This document shows, one piece after another, positions 42,683-52,706 of a DNA stretch of 64,000 nt (positions within the stretch are counted from its first letter, which is position 1; the number at the start of each line of letters is the position of its first letter). Source of the DNA: Flavisolibacter ginsengisoli DSM 18119 (GTDB lineage: Bacteria; Bacteroidota; Bacteroidia; Chitinophagales; Chitinophagaceae); assembly GCF_900129295.1 (NCBI RefSeq), contig NZ_FQUU01000017.1:31561-95560 (forward strand), given 5' to 3'. The position numbers and the translations under genes were made by a program. The notes below the pieces were generated by a model, which saw nothing but the letters and a program-made list of their open reading frames with translations, was not told where the DNA came from and searched no databases.

Positions 42683-45079
42683 ATGCATACCTTCAATTCC
42701 CTTAGATTTATGCAGGATAAATATTCTAACCCCGGAAACCTTGATTCATTAGAAATACAGGGAATTCTCCCTCAAATGCCGGGACAGTTTCTAATCATAG
42801 AAGCGAATGCACCTGAATTTACACTTGCGATAATAAGTGATGAACTGGCACAGCAAATAGGCATTAAAGCCAATACATTGGCAGGTAAGCAATTTCATGA
42901 TCTTTTCCTTTCTATTGACAAGCCCACAATAAAGTTGCTGTATGATTCATTTGAAAAAATCATAAAAACAAAGCAACCAGGAGAATTCCATCTGAATGGC
43001 AATTTTTTAGATGACACAAAGGGATTTTCATTACAGCATCAATGGAAAATGACCTGCAAACCTGTTTTGAACAATGATAATGTAGTTCAATATATTGTTA
43101 TCACCTTTTCTGAAAATACAGAGCTAACCAGGGAACACCAACTAGAAAGCCTGGATTACATTCAAAAGAGTTATTTTCTTTTTATGGAGGCCCCTGTCGC
43201 CATCTGTATAGTCAAAGGAGAAAATTATGTAGTGGAACTGGCAAATGAGAATATGCTTCAATTCCTCGGCAGGACGCCGGATATTATAGGAAAAACTATT
43301 CTTGAGGTCTTGCCGGAAGCAAAAGAACAAGGTTTGATAAATATTTTAGACCAGGTTAGAACCTTGGGTAAGCCCTATTATATTTTCTCATTTCCTGCCA
43401 GTTTGTTGATCAACGAAGTACGTGAGCTACGCTATTTTGACCTTATTTTTAAACCTTATTTCCATGATGGAACCGCTGATGCTCCCGGAAGTATTTTTTG
43501 TGTAGCACATAATGTAACTGAACAGGTAGATGCAAGAAATAAGATCAAAGAAAATGAATTCAGGTATAAAGCATTGATAGAGGAATCAACAGTTGCCACA
43601 GCTTTATATACAGGCCCGGAGATACATATTCAGTATGTCAATGATATAATGATTCAGTACTGGGGCAAGGATGCTTCAGTAATTGGCAAAACATTCAGGG
43701 AAGCTCTCCCTGAACTGGAAAACCAGCCATTCCCCGGATTATTGGAGGAAGTATTTGCTACAGGAAAAATATATCGCGGAATAAAGCAAAAAGCTGAATT
43801 GGTGGTTAATGGTAAACTGCAAACTTTTTACTTTGACTTTACTTATAAACCATTGCGTAACAAGGAAGGGGAGATCTATGGCATACATCACATGGCTATT
43901 GATGTGACTAAGGAAGTTTTATCTATGAATAAACTTCAGGAAGAAAAGGAAAGGACTAAGCTGGCTATTGATTTAGGGGAAATGGGTCTTTTTGAAATAG
44001 ACCTTAGCACAAAAGAAGTTACCGCAGATGATCGGTGCAATGCATTGTTAGGACTTAAAGGGGAATTAACACTCGATCAATACCTTTCAGTTATTCATCC
44101 CGATGACGTTCCGGACAGGCGCATGGTACTTGACAAAACTGATTCCAATAATTTATTTGAGTACGAGTTCAGGGTGTTGTTACATGATAATAAGGTTAGA
44201 TGGGTAAGAAGCAGGGGAATGACCTATCAGAATCAATCCCTGGAAATATCGAAGATCTTCGGAGTGGTGCAGGATATCACCAGTCAAAAAGAGTATGAAG
44301 AAGAGTTGTACAGGGAAGTGAGGCAAAGGACACTGGAATTGGAAAATAAAAACAGGGAATTACTGCGCTCTAATGAAAACCTGGAGGAGTTTGCACATGC
44401 TGCCTCCCATGATCTGAAAGAGCCTATCAGGAAGATCAGGTTTTTTACCGACCGTTTAAAAGACCAGTTAACCGAACGTATCACCGAAGAGGAAAAGCAA
44501 ACATTCAGGCGCATAGATAATGCCAGTGAGCGTATGGGAGCATTGATAGATGATCTTTTATTATATTCCCATATTAGCCAGAGGCCCGTTGAAATGGAGG
44601 AGGTGGACCTTGAGCAAAAAATGAATAAGGTGCTCGAGGATCTTGAACTGGATATCCAGGAAAAAAAAGCCATTGTTTCCATAGGAGCACTACCTAAAGT
44701 GAAAGGATACAGAAGGCAGTTGCAACAACTATTTCAAAACCTGGTTGGAAATGCCCTGAAATATAATAAGCCGGGGGTAGCGCCGCTCATCACTGTTCAA
44801 GCCAGTATTGTACCTGGTGATGAGGCACCCATTAGTAAAAATGGACATGAAACCAAATACCATCTAATTGAAGTTACCGACAATGGAATTGGGTTTGACC
44901 CCGCTGAATCTGAAAGAATTTTCCAGATGTTCCAAAGACTGCATGGAAATGCAGAATACAGGGGCACCGGGGTAGGGCTATCTATAGTTAAGAAAGTGGC
45001 TGAAAACCACAATGGAAAGATAGAAGCAGAAGGCCGTCCAGGGGAAGGGGCCACATTTAAGGTGTATTTGCCGGTTTAA
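42683..45079 (+). CDS. Multi-PAS sensor histidine kinase
   Basis: A 798-residue soluble kinase without membrane helices. About four PAS-type modules fill residues 20-535 (for example YFLFMEAPVAICIVKGENYVVELANENML and WVRSRGMTYQ with PAC-like ends), followed by a coiled coil (RQRTLELENKNRELLRSNENLEEF). The H box is HAASHDLKEPIRKI (about residue 575), with LVGNALKYNKP, VTDNGIGFDP and GTGVGLSIVKKV as ATP-binding boxes. The type is that of phytochrome-like bacterial kinases. No response regulator is adjacent. The 168 bp upstream show no clear promoter. Confidence 0.92.
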   Translation: MHTFNSLRFMQDKYSNPGNLDSLEIQGILPQMPGQFLIIEANAPEFTLAIISDELAQQIGIKANTLAGKQFHDLFLSIDKPTIKLLYDSFEKIIKTKQPGEFHLNGNFLDDTKGFSLQHQWKMTCKPVLNNDNVVQYIVITFSENTELTREHQLESLDYIQKSYFLFMEAPVAICIVKGENYVVELANENMLQFLGRTPDIIGKTILEVLPEAKEQGLINILDQVRTLGKPYYIFSFPASLLINEVRELRYFDLIFKPYFHDGTADAPGSIFCVAHNVTEQVDARNKIKENEFRYKALIEESTVATALYTGPEIHIQYVNDIMIQYWGKDASVIGKTFREALPELENQPFPGLLEEVFATGKIYRGIKQKAELVVNGKLQTFYFDFTYKPLRNKEGEIYGIHHMAIDVTKEVLSMNKLQEEKERTKLAIDLGEMGLFEIDLSTKEVTADDRCNALLGLKGELTLDQYLSVIHPDDVPDRRMVLDKTDSNNLFEYEFRVLLHDNKVRWVRSRGMTYQNQSLEISKIFGVVQDITSQKEYEEELYREVRQRTLELENKNRELLRSNENLEEFAHAASHDLKEPIRKIRFFTDRLKDQLTERITEEEKQTFRRIDNASERMGALIDDLLLYSHISQRPVEMEEVDLEQKMNKVLEDLELDIQEKKAIVSIGALPKVKGYRRQLQQLFQNLVGNALKYNKPGVAPLITVQASIVPGDEAPISKNGHETKYHLIEVTDNGIGFDPAESERIFQMFQRLHGNAEYRGTGVGLSIVKKVAENHNGKIEAEGRPGEGATFKVYLPV

Positions 45080-45226
45080 CATAGATCAACAGGTAAACCT
45101 GTATAATTTATCGGAAGATTGCAGCAACCAGGGTCATCCTTAAGCCGGGCTTGATACTCCCATGCAATAAGTAACATTCTATATTTCAATTATTGTTTAT
45201 TTTTATTTCCCTTTTCGGAACCATAC

Positions 45227-47665
45227 ATGAAACAAGACCAAAGGCTTGGTAAAAGTTATATTGTACCTATTTCAGAAAACCATTCACCAGGGTCCCCAAG
45301 TGATCTAAAGCTACTGGAACATCTACCTATAGCGGTATATTACACCGATCTTTCGGGGGCTATATTATATTTCAATAAGAAAGCTGCGGAATTGTGGGGC
45401 AGGTCTCCTTTTTATGGAGAACCCGCTAAAGATCTTTGGGATGGGTATATAATTTATGATGTAAATGGTACTGTTTTAAATCATGACAAGATACCCTTCA
45501 TTACCACCTTTGATAAATCAGTACGGGAAGAAACAGAACTATGTATAAAGTCTCAAAATGGCTCTGAAAAAAATATAATTGTTTCCCAATACCAATTAAC
45601 AGATGCAGCTAATTCTGAGAAGCGTTTTCTTTTTTATATCAATGATATCACTGCACAGAAACAGGTTCAAAAACAACTAGAGCATAGAAAGTTGGAGCTT
45701 CGTGATTATATTGATAATGCTGCTATCGGGCTTCATTGGGTGGACGCAAATGGGATTATTGTCTGGGCCAACAAAGCAGAAATGGACATGCTGGGATATA
45801 CTGCCGCAGAATATATTGGCCACCATATTTCAGAATTTCATGCTGACCCGGATAAAATAAAAGATATTCTTTCAAGATTAAACTGTGATGAAACACTTAA
45901 AGGGTATGAGTCCACGCTCCGATGTAAGGATGGATCCATCAAAACCGTACACATTAGTTCAAATGTGTACCGTGAAAATGGAAAATTCATACACACCAGG
46001 TGCTTCACTATAGATATCACGGAGCAAAAAAAGGCTTTTGAAGGATTAAAAGCCAGTGAATATCGCTACCGGCAATTGTTGGAAAGCCTTCAAATCGCTG
46101 TATACACCACTGATGCAGAAGGAAGAATAATTTTTTATAATAAGGCTGCCACAGAATTGTGGGGACAGGTGCCAATACCAGGTGAAGATAAATGGTGTGG
46201 TCCTTACAGGATATTTAAAGAAGGGAAGGAAGTACTGGCAGAACAGTGCCCCATGGCTATTGCATTGAAAGAAGGCAGATCAGGAGGGAGGGAAGAAATA
46301 GAAATCCTAACCCGCAATGGAATAAAAAGACACCTTGCTGTTTACCCCGTGCCATTATTAGATGAGCAGAACAAGGTTATAGGTGCAATAAATATACAGG
46401 TAGATATAACTGACCGTAAACAATCTGAAGATGCTCTAAAGGAAAGTGAGCACCAGCTTCGCCAGATCACTTTATTGTTAGAGAAAAAAGTGGAGGAAAG
46501 AACCAGTGAATTATTTAAAAAGAATGAAGAATTAAAGAAGAGCGAAGAAAGGTACCATAAGATGATCGAGGAGGTGGAGGATTATGCCATAGTACTTCTT
46601 GATAAGAACGGGATCATACAAAACTGGAACAAGGGAGCTGAAAAAATAAAAGGGTATTCAGAACAGGATATAATAGGTAGCAACTTCAGTATCTTTTACA
46701 GGGATGTGGATCGCGAAGCTAAGCTTCCTGATAGGTTGCTGCAACGTGCCAGGGATTATGGAAAAGCCGTGCATGAAGGATGGCGTAGAAGAAAAGATGG
46801 TTCTCTTTTTTGGGGTAGCATTGTAATCACAGCCCTACATGATGCAGAAAATAATATAATTGGCTTCTCAAAAGTAACACGTGACCTCACTGAGCGGAAG
46901 ATAGCTGAAGATAAATTGAGAGACTACGCCACGCAACTGGAGTTTCAAAATAAAGAGTTGGAACAGTTTGCGTATGCTGCCTCACACGATATGAAAGAAC
47001 CTTTGAGAAAGATAAGTTTTTACAACAATTATGTGGTTGATAATGCGAATAACCAACTTGATGAAAGATCAAAGGAATATTTGAACAGATCACTGCTATC
47101 AGTTAAAAGAATGACTTTGTTAATCGATGATCTGCTTGCCTATTCAAGGGCCAATTCGCAGGATGATACATTTGAGAATACAGATCTGACAGAGATAGTA
47201 GAAGAGATCATTCTTACGCAAAAAGACCTGATCGAGCAGAATGAGGTAAGCATTCATTTGGAGGTATTGCCGGTTGCAAAAGTTATCCCCTTCCAGTTCA
47301 AGCAGTTAATAGACAACCTGATCAATAATTCAATTAAGTATAAATCTCCTCATCGCAAATGCGTTATCAATATTTTTAGCGAACAGGTAAAAGGTGATAC
47401 AATAGATGCCAAAGAAGCTGAGCCAACAATACTTTATCATAAGATAACCGTGCAGGATAATGGTCTTGGCTTTGAACCTGAATATGCAGATAAGATCTTT
47501 GAAATATTTCAAAGGCTGAATAATAATTCTTCCTATAAAGGCACTGGTATAGGCCTTGCCATTTGTAAACGAATCGTGCAGAATCATCATGGCATCATAA
47601 AAGCCTATGGCAAAGAAAATGAAGGTGCCCGATTCGATATTTATTTGCCCGGTCAATTGCAATAA
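45227..47665 (+). CDS. Multi-PAS sensor histidine kinase, paralog
   Basis: An 812-residue soluble kinase with about four PAS modules (LPIAVYYTDLSGAILYFNKKAAELWG; NAAIGLHWVDANGIIVWANKAE; LQIAVYTTDAEGRIIFYNKAATELWG; DYAIVLLDKNGIIQNWNKGAEKIKGY), the first and third clearly repeats of each other. A coiled coil leads to the H box YAASHDMKEPLRKIS, then LINNSIKYKS, VQDNGLGFEP and GTGIGLAICKRI. The catalytic part resembles the upstream kinase, so they are paralogs 147 bp apart. The third PAS has a CxM pair (AEQCPMAIA) that might bind a cofactor; this is speculative. Confidence 0.92.
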   Translation: MKQDQRLGKSYIVPISENHSPGSPSDLKLLEHLPIAVYYTDLSGAILYFNKKAAELWGRSPFYGEPAKDLWDGYIIYDVNGTVLNHDKIPFITTFDKSVREETELCIKSQNGSEKNIIVSQYQLTDAANSEKRFLFYINDITAQKQVQKQLEHRKLELRDYIDNAAIGLHWVDANGIIVWANKAEMDMLGYTAAEYIGHHISEFHADPDKIKDILSRLNCDETLKGYESTLRCKDGSIKTVHISSNVYRENGKFIHTRCFTIDITEQKKAFEGLKASEYRYRQLLESLQIAVYTTDAEGRIIFYNKAATELWGQVPIPGEDKWCGPYRIFKEGKEVLAEQCPMAIALKEGRSGGREEIEILTRNGIKRHLAVYPVPLLDEQNKVIGAINIQVDITDRKQSEDALKESEHQLRQITLLLEKKVEERTSELFKKNEELKKSEERYHKMIEEVEDYAIVLLDKNGIIQNWNKGAEKIKGYSEQDIIGSNFSIFYRDVDREAKLPDRLLQRARDYGKAVHEGWRRRKDGSLFWGSIVITALHDAENNIIGFSKVTRDLTERKIAEDKLRDYATQLEFQNKELEQFAYAASHDMKEPLRKISFYNNYVVDNANNQLDERSKEYLNRSLLSVKRMTLLIDDLLAYSRANSQDDTFENTDLTEIVEEIILTQKDLIEQNEVSIHLEVLPVAKVIPFQFKQLIDNLINNSIKYKSPHRKCVINIFSEQVKGDTIDAKEAEPTILYHKITVQDNGLGFEPEYADKIFEIFQRLNNNSSYKGTGIGLAICKRIVQNHHGIIKAYGKENEGARFDIYLPGQLQ

Positions 47666-47771
47666 GCTCACTGTTAAATGAAGTAAGCTTTCCTAATTTG
47701 GGAAATCCTTCGGTACACTAATGCAATGCTCCCTATTGATGTTGTAACTTTATCAGCATAATAAGATTGTT

Positions 47772-48062
47772 ATGGATGGCGTGGAATTAAAGTTGAATGA
47801 TAAAGGCCATGGAGCATTTGTGGTTTCTGACAATGGAAAACAAATAGGGGAAATGGAAATAGAGGTCTCGCCCACAAACCTTACCGTGTTTCATACCGGG
47901 GTTATCCCTGAAGCTGAGGGGAAAGGGGTTGCAAAAAAGTTGTTATCAGAAATGGTAAGCTACTCCCGTAGCCACAAGTTAAAAGTGATTCCTCTTTGTC
48001 CTTATGTTCATGCCCAGTTCAAACGTCACCCGGATGAGTATGCCGATCTCTGGAATGAATAG
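47772..48062 (+). CDS. Small GNAT-like N-acetyltransferase
   Basis: A 96-residue acetyltransferase of the short YidJ/Acetyltransf_CG type: GKQIGEMEIEV, then TVFHTGVIPEAEGKGVAKKLLSEMV (acetyl-CoA pyrophosphate loop, EGKGVAKKL) and the conserved IPLCPYVHAQFKRHPDEYADLW. Human GTLF3B-like and bacterial relatives have this length. The substrate is unknown. Confidence 0.9.
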   Translation: MDGVELKLNDKGHGAFVVSDNGKQIGEMEIEVSPTNLTVFHTGVIPEAEGKGVAKKLLSEMVSYSRSHKLKVIPLCPYVHAQFKRHPDEYADLWNE

Positions 48063-48104
48063 GCACAAACCATGTGGTTTTATGATTTCCCATAATGAAA
48101 GATC

Positions 48105-48959
48105 ATGGATAAAAAGTTAGACTTTATATTAAAAGGCAGGGAGAAGAGCATAGGTGAGGAAACCATTTTACAGCCCCTTCCTCATAAGGATTTCCGTTTC
48201 GCCAGTCCCTTTATAGTGTTGCATCATTTACCACCAAAGACATATCCTCCAGGTTCACCACCTGAACGGATACATCCCCATCCTCATAGAGGATTTGCAC
48301 CCGTCACCTTCCAGTTTCAGGGTGAAGGATACCATAAGGATTCGCTGGGAAACGAAGGGTATTTAAACGCAGGCGAAGTGCAATGGATGTTTGCAGGCAA
48401 GGGCCTGTTACATAGTGAAGGACCTTCAAAGGAATTCCTGGCTCATGGTGGCACTTACGAATTCGTACAATTATGGGTTAATGTTCCTACACAATATAAA
48501 GGTGAGCCTGCATGGTACAGGCAGGCCGGGCCTGGTGAAATGCCGCTTATGATCAGCGAAAATGGTGTTGATCTCCACCTTGCATGCGGGAAATATGACA
48601 CCGTACAGGGACCTCTTTATTCTTATACACCTGTTATAGCAGCTTTTGGCACTGTTGATAAAGATTCCACTTTTAGCATAACGGCAATTGAAGGGTACTG
48701 GACTTTGCTGTACGTTTTAGATGGAGTATTATGGATCAACGAACAGGAAGTGCAGTCCCAACACCTTGTAGTATTTAATAAAGCCGGTGATGTTATCAAT
48801 ATAAAAGCTTCGACAGATGCAAAGTTAGTTTACCTGTCTGGCGAGCCTATAGAAGAACCAGTAGCAGCAAAAGGTAATATAGTTATGAATACGGTTGAAG
48901 AAGTGCAACAGGCAGAGAAGGATTATGCAGAAGGAAGGTTTGGGGTGTTAGAGGATTGA
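48105..48959 (+). CDS. Pirin family protein
   Basis: A 284-residue double-cupin pirin. The metal ligands lie in IHPHPHRGFAPVTFQFQGE (two histidines), and in WMFAGKGLLHSEGP (His and Glu). A C-terminal cupin follows (YWTLLYVLDGVLWINEQEV). Pirins bind Fe2+; some act as quercetinases and others as redox regulators. It is 43 bp after the acetyltransferase gene and 78 bp before NDH-2, in the same direction. Confidence 0.9.
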   Translation: MDKKLDFILKGREKSIGEETILQPLPHKDFRFASPFIVLHHLPPKTYPPGSPPERIHPHPHRGFAPVTFQFQGEGYHKDSLGNEGYLNAGEVQWMFAGKGLLHSEGPSKEFLAHGGTYEFVQLWVNVPTQYKGEPAWYRQAGPGEMPLMISENGVDLHLACGKYDTVQGPLYSYTPVIAAFGTVDKDSTFSITAIEGYWTLLYVLDGVLWINEQEVQSQHLVVFNKAGDVINIKASTDAKLVYLSGEPIEEPVAAKGNIVMNTVEEVQQAEKDYAEGRFGVLED

Positions 48960-49036
48960 TTTTTGTATAAGTACAGAGATCAGGTTGTGGTATACTTTAT
49001 AGCATAAGGAATTATTTACAGATTAAAGTTGTTGAT

Positions 49037-50323
49037 ATGACTAAAGAATATAAAAAGATAGTTATTGTAGGAGGTGGATTTGCGGGTATAAATCTCATCA
49101 AGCGATTGACCGAGAATGATAATTTTCATGTAACCCTGGTAGATAAAAACAATTACCATTTTTTCCCTCCCCTTTTATACCAGGTGGCAACCGGATTTAT
49201 CGAGCCTTCCAATATCAGTTACCCTTTCAGGCGCATGTTCCAGGAAAAGGAAAATCTAAGATTTCATATGGGCTCCCTGCAAAAAGTGAATCCTGAGTCC
49301 AATACTATTGAAACGGATACGGGCACTCTTAATTATGATTACCTGGTATTGGCAGTAGGTACGGAAACCAATTATTTTGGAATGCAGCATGTGAAAGAAT
49401 ATGGTCTGCCTATGAAGTCAATTGATGATGCATTAAACCTGCGCAATCACATATTATTAAATATGGAAAATGCTGTCAGGTCAACCAGCCAGGCAGAAAG
49501 AGAAAAGCACCTTAATATAGTAATTGCCGGGGGCGGACCTACTGGTGTTGAGATCGCCGGAATGCTGGCAGAAATGGGTCATAATATCGGGCGGAAAGAA
49601 TATCCGGAAATAAAAGATCTTCAGCAACATATATATGTGGTAGATGCAGGGCCTGTTCTGCTGGGGCCTATGAGCAAAAAATCACAGGAAGAAGCAGCAA
49701 AGGTTTTAAGTGATCTTGGTGTTCATATTATCCTGAATACTGCGGTAAAAGATTATGTAGACGAAAAAGTAATCCTTGCCGATGGCCAAACCATTGAAAC
49801 TACTGTCTTGATCTGGGCTTCGGGGGTTACCGGCCGGCAGGTGCCAGGCCTGCCTGCTGAAGTGATAGGTAAAGGAAGGAGGATCATGGTAGATGAGTTC
49901 AACAGTATGAAGGGAAGCAATAATATTTTTGCATTAGGAGATATTTGCCTGCAAACAACTGATAAAGCTTTCCCTAACGGCCACCCCCAGCTTGCACAGG
50001 TGGCCATTCAGCAGGGAACACTATTTGCTGAAAATATTAAGAAGATCAATGAGGGTAAAACCCCAAAACCTTTTGTATATAATGACAAGGGAAGCATGGC
50101 CATCATTGCGAAATATAAGGCAGTGGCTGATCTTCCCAAGCTCTTTTTCAAAGGATTCTTCGCCTGGGTCGTATGGTTATTTATCCATATCATGCCAATT
50201 GCAGGTTTCCGTAATAAAGTATGGCTTGCTTTCAACTGGTTCTGGTCCTTTATAACCAATGATCCTACCTTAAGGCTGATATTCCGTCCGCGAAAGGAGG
50301 AAAATGAACCTGTGACCCAATGA
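49037..50323 (+). CDS. ndh: Type II NADH dehydrogenase-like FAD enzyme
   Basis: A 428-residue two-dinucleotide-binding flavoprotein: FAD motif IVIVGGGFAGINLIKRL at 8-24, NADH motif IVIAGGGPTGVEIAGMLAEMG at about 161-181, ATG-type WASGVTGRQVPGL, and the second FAD motif NIFALGDIC. The C-terminal 60 residues are hydrophobic (FAWVVWLFIHIMPIAGFRNKVWLAFNWFWSFI), for membrane attachment. NDH-2 oxidises NADH and reduces quinone without pumping ions. Confidence 0.9.
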   Translation: MTKEYKKIVIVGGGFAGINLIKRLTENDNFHVTLVDKNNYHFFPPLLYQVATGFIEPSNISYPFRRMFQEKENLRFHMGSLQKVNPESNTIETDTGTLNYDYLVLAVGTETNYFGMQHVKEYGLPMKSIDDALNLRNHILLNMENAVRSTSQAEREKHLNIVIAGGGPTGVEIAGMLAEMGHNIGRKEYPEIKDLQQHIYVVDAGPVLLGPMSKKSQEEAAKVLSDLGVHIILNTAVKDYVDEKVILADGQTIETTVLIWASGVTGRQVPGLPAEVIGKGRRIMVDEFNSMKGSNNIFALGDICLQTTDKAFPNGHPQLAQVAIQQGTLFAENIKKINEGKTPKPFVYNDKGSMAIIAKYKAVADLPKLFFKGFFAWVVWLFIHIMPIAGFRNKVWLAFNWFWSFITNDPTLRLIFRPRKEENEPVTQ

Positions 50324-50417
50324 TCAGAACTTTAATTTAAAGAGTTATCTTTTGATAATATCCAGGGGTTTGCTGTGTAAATAGTGCTCATGTTCACTTG
50401 TAAAAAATTATTCAGCC

Positions 50418-50981
50418 ATGCATAACATAGCCATCATTTCATCGAGTGTTCGCATTGGAAGGAACAGTCACCGGGTTGCCTTATTCTTTCAGAACTATTT
50501 GCAGCAAAATGCCCTGGCAACTGTCGATATGTTGGATCTGTATTTATACAACTTTCCAGTGTTTGATGAAAGATTGCGCATGATGAAAGATCCTTCACCT
50601 GAAATACTTGACTTTGCACAAAGGATCACTAAGGCAGATGGAGTGATCTTAGTGACACCTGAATATAATGGTGGTTATCCTGCCAGCCTTAAGAATGTAA
50701 TAGACCTTTTATATCCGGAATGGAAAAGAAAGCCAATTGCCATAGCTACGGCTTCCAATGGACAATTTGGTGGTACACAGGTCATGACTTCTCTTGTTTT
50801 TTCTTTATGGAAGATAGGAGCCTGGGTGGTACCTGCCATGTACCCGGGGCCAAAGGTGCAGGAAGTTTATGATGAAAATGGTACACCAAATGATGCAGAA
50901 GGGGTGAACAAAAGAGCTAAAACATTTGTTGATGAATTACTCTGGTGCATTGAAGCGGGTAAATTAATGGCTAAAAAATAA
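50418..50981 (+). CDS. NAD(P)H-dependent FMN reductase
   Basis: A 187-residue flavodoxin-like reductase. The FMN phosphate loop is SSSVRIGRNSHRVA, and the isoalloxazine loop PEYNGGYPASLKNVIDLL is the family signature. It acts in the cytoplasm as a quinone, azo or chromate-type reductase; the natural substrate is unknown. It is eight bases before the antiporter gene. Confidence 0.92.
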   Translation: MHNIAIISSSVRIGRNSHRVALFFQNYLQQNALATVDMLDLYLYNFPVFDERLRMMKDPSPEILDFAQRITKADGVILVTPEYNGGYPASLKNVIDLLYPEWKRKPIAIATASNGQFGGTQVMTSLVFSLWKIGAWVVPAMYPGPKVQEVYDENGTPNDAEGVNKRAKTFVDELLWCIEAGKLMAKK

Positions 50982-50989
50982 GGAAAGGC

Positions 50990-52573
50990 ATGCAGTCAAT
51001 AGAAACGTTGATCCTGCTTATATTATTAATTGTTGCCTGTTCCATTTTTGCCAGGAGGCTTAATATTATTTTCCCCGTATTGTTAACGGTTACAGGATTG
51101 CTCCTTAGTCTGATACCGGGCTTTCCCAAATTGTTCCTTGATCCTTCCATCGTCCTGCTTGTTTTTCTACCACCCATTTTATATTCTGCTGCATGGAATA
51201 CCAATTGGGTTGATTTTAAAAGAAATATCGAACCCATATCCACCCTTGCCATTGGGTTGGTCATTGTCACTACTCTTGCCATCGGCTTTGTAGCGCATGC
51301 AATGCTTCCGGGATTTACCCTTGGTATGGGGTTTCTTTTGGGTGCAATCATATCTCCGCCCGATGCTGTGGCTGCCACTTCAGTTTTTAAAAATATTAAG
51401 ATACCTAAAAGAATAGTGGCCATATTGGAGGGCGAAAGCCTGGTGAATGATGCCAGTGCGCTGATCACTTTTCAGTTTACCCTCATTTCCATCTTCATTG
51501 GGTCCTTTTCTCTTACAGGAGCCATTGGCCAGTTTTTTATGGCTTCTGCCGGTGGTGTAGGCATAGGTTGCCTGGTAGGCTTCCTGTCATTAGTGATGCA
51601 TAAACGATGGAAGATGGATACGGCTATTGAAACCGCCCTGACCTTTATCACCGCCTATGGGTCGTATGTTCTTGCAGAAGAATTCCATTTTAGTGGAGTA
51701 TTGAGTGTCGTTGCTGCAGGGCTTTTTGTTGGCAACAAACAAGCAAAAGTGCACAGCGCTAAAATGCGCCTGCAATCCATTGCAGTATGGAATTTTACTG
51801 TTGTCATGTTGCAAGGGCTCATATTTATACTTATTGGTTTGCAACTTCCTTTTATTGCTTCAGGTATCAAAGACCAGTCTATTATTTACCTGGTAAAGAT
51901 GGGAGGCATCATCAGTGCAGCAGCTATTTTCATTAGGTTTTCCTTTGTGTTTATAATGAATTTTCTTACTGGCAAAATAAGGGCGATGTTGAAGCTGGAA
52001 CCAGTATTCCCTTCCCGTAAACATGATTTTGTAGTGGCCTATGCTGGCATACGCGGTTTTGTATCTGTGGCAGCAGCATTTTCCATTCCTCTGTACCTGC
52101 AAAATGGCAGCCCTTTCCCTCAAAGAAACCTGATCCTGTTTCTTGTTTTTTGTGTGATCATCTTTACGCTTGTGTTCCAGGGATTGACACTGCCCTGGAT
52201 CATCCGAAAGCTTGATTTTACTCCTTATATCACTACTAAAAAAGAAGCTAATTTCATCCTGGCGGCGCTGTCCCAGGCCGCCCTGGAGCATATCGAAAAT
52301 TTGATTACCAGGGAAAATATCGATACAGAGGCAGCCCAACATGTAAAGGATATTTATGCAAGAACCATAAAGCAATACAGCAAATTCAATACGGATGATG
52401 AGATTGAACAAAGGAAGATCTCCAGGTGGCTGATGGTGGAAGCAGTTAAAGCCAAACGCAAAAAGCTTCATGAACTCAGGCAGGATGAAGAACTCGATCA
52501 CGACCTATTCCTCGAACTTCAAAATGAACTGGATCTGGATGAAGCCCGCCTGTTAAAATTGAAGGTCAATTGA
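50990..52573 (+). CDS. CPA1-type Na+/H+ antiporter
   Basis: A 527-residue membrane protein with about 12 helices and the CPA1 signature: FLPPILYSAAWNTNW, AIISPPDAVAATSVF, EGESLVNDASALITFQF (the ion-binding ND pair) and AYAGIRGFVSVAAAFSIPL. A charged cytoplasmic tail of about 110 residues follows. It exchanges Na+ (or K+) for H+ across the inner membrane. It shares direction with NDH-2 and the FMN reductase. Confidence 0.92.
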   Translation: MQSIETLILLILLIVACSIFARRLNIIFPVLLTVTGLLLSLIPGFPKLFLDPSIVLLVFLPPILYSAAWNTNWVDFKRNIEPISTLAIGLVIVTTLAIGFVAHAMLPGFTLGMGFLLGAIISPPDAVAATSVFKNIKIPKRIVAILEGESLVNDASALITFQFTLISIFIGSFSLTGAIGQFFMASAGGVGIGCLVGFLSLVMHKRWKMDTAIETALTFITAYGSYVLAEEFHFSGVLSVVAAGLFVGNKQAKVHSAKMRLQSIAVWNFTVVMLQGLIFILIGLQLPFIASGIKDQSIIYLVKMGGIISAAAIFIRFSFVFIMNFLTGKIRAMLKLEPVFPSRKHDFVVAYAGIRGFVSVAAAFSIPLYLQNGSPFPQRNLILFLVFCVIIFTLVFQGLTLPWIIRKLDFTPYITTKKEANFILAALSQAALEHIENLITRENIDTEAAQHVKDIYARTIKQYSKFNTDDEIEQRKISRWLMVEAVKAKRKKLHELRQDEELDHDLFLELQNELDLDEARLLKLKVN

Positions 52574-52706
52574 TAGCTGGAACAATACTTCTATACTATT
52601 TTAAAACAGTAGTTGAGGCAGTGTTATCAAGCAATCTATTAGCTTTGTATGCTTGGTTCCGCATTGCAAACACAAACCTTTGACAAGACCTATTAATGCT
52701 CTAAAT

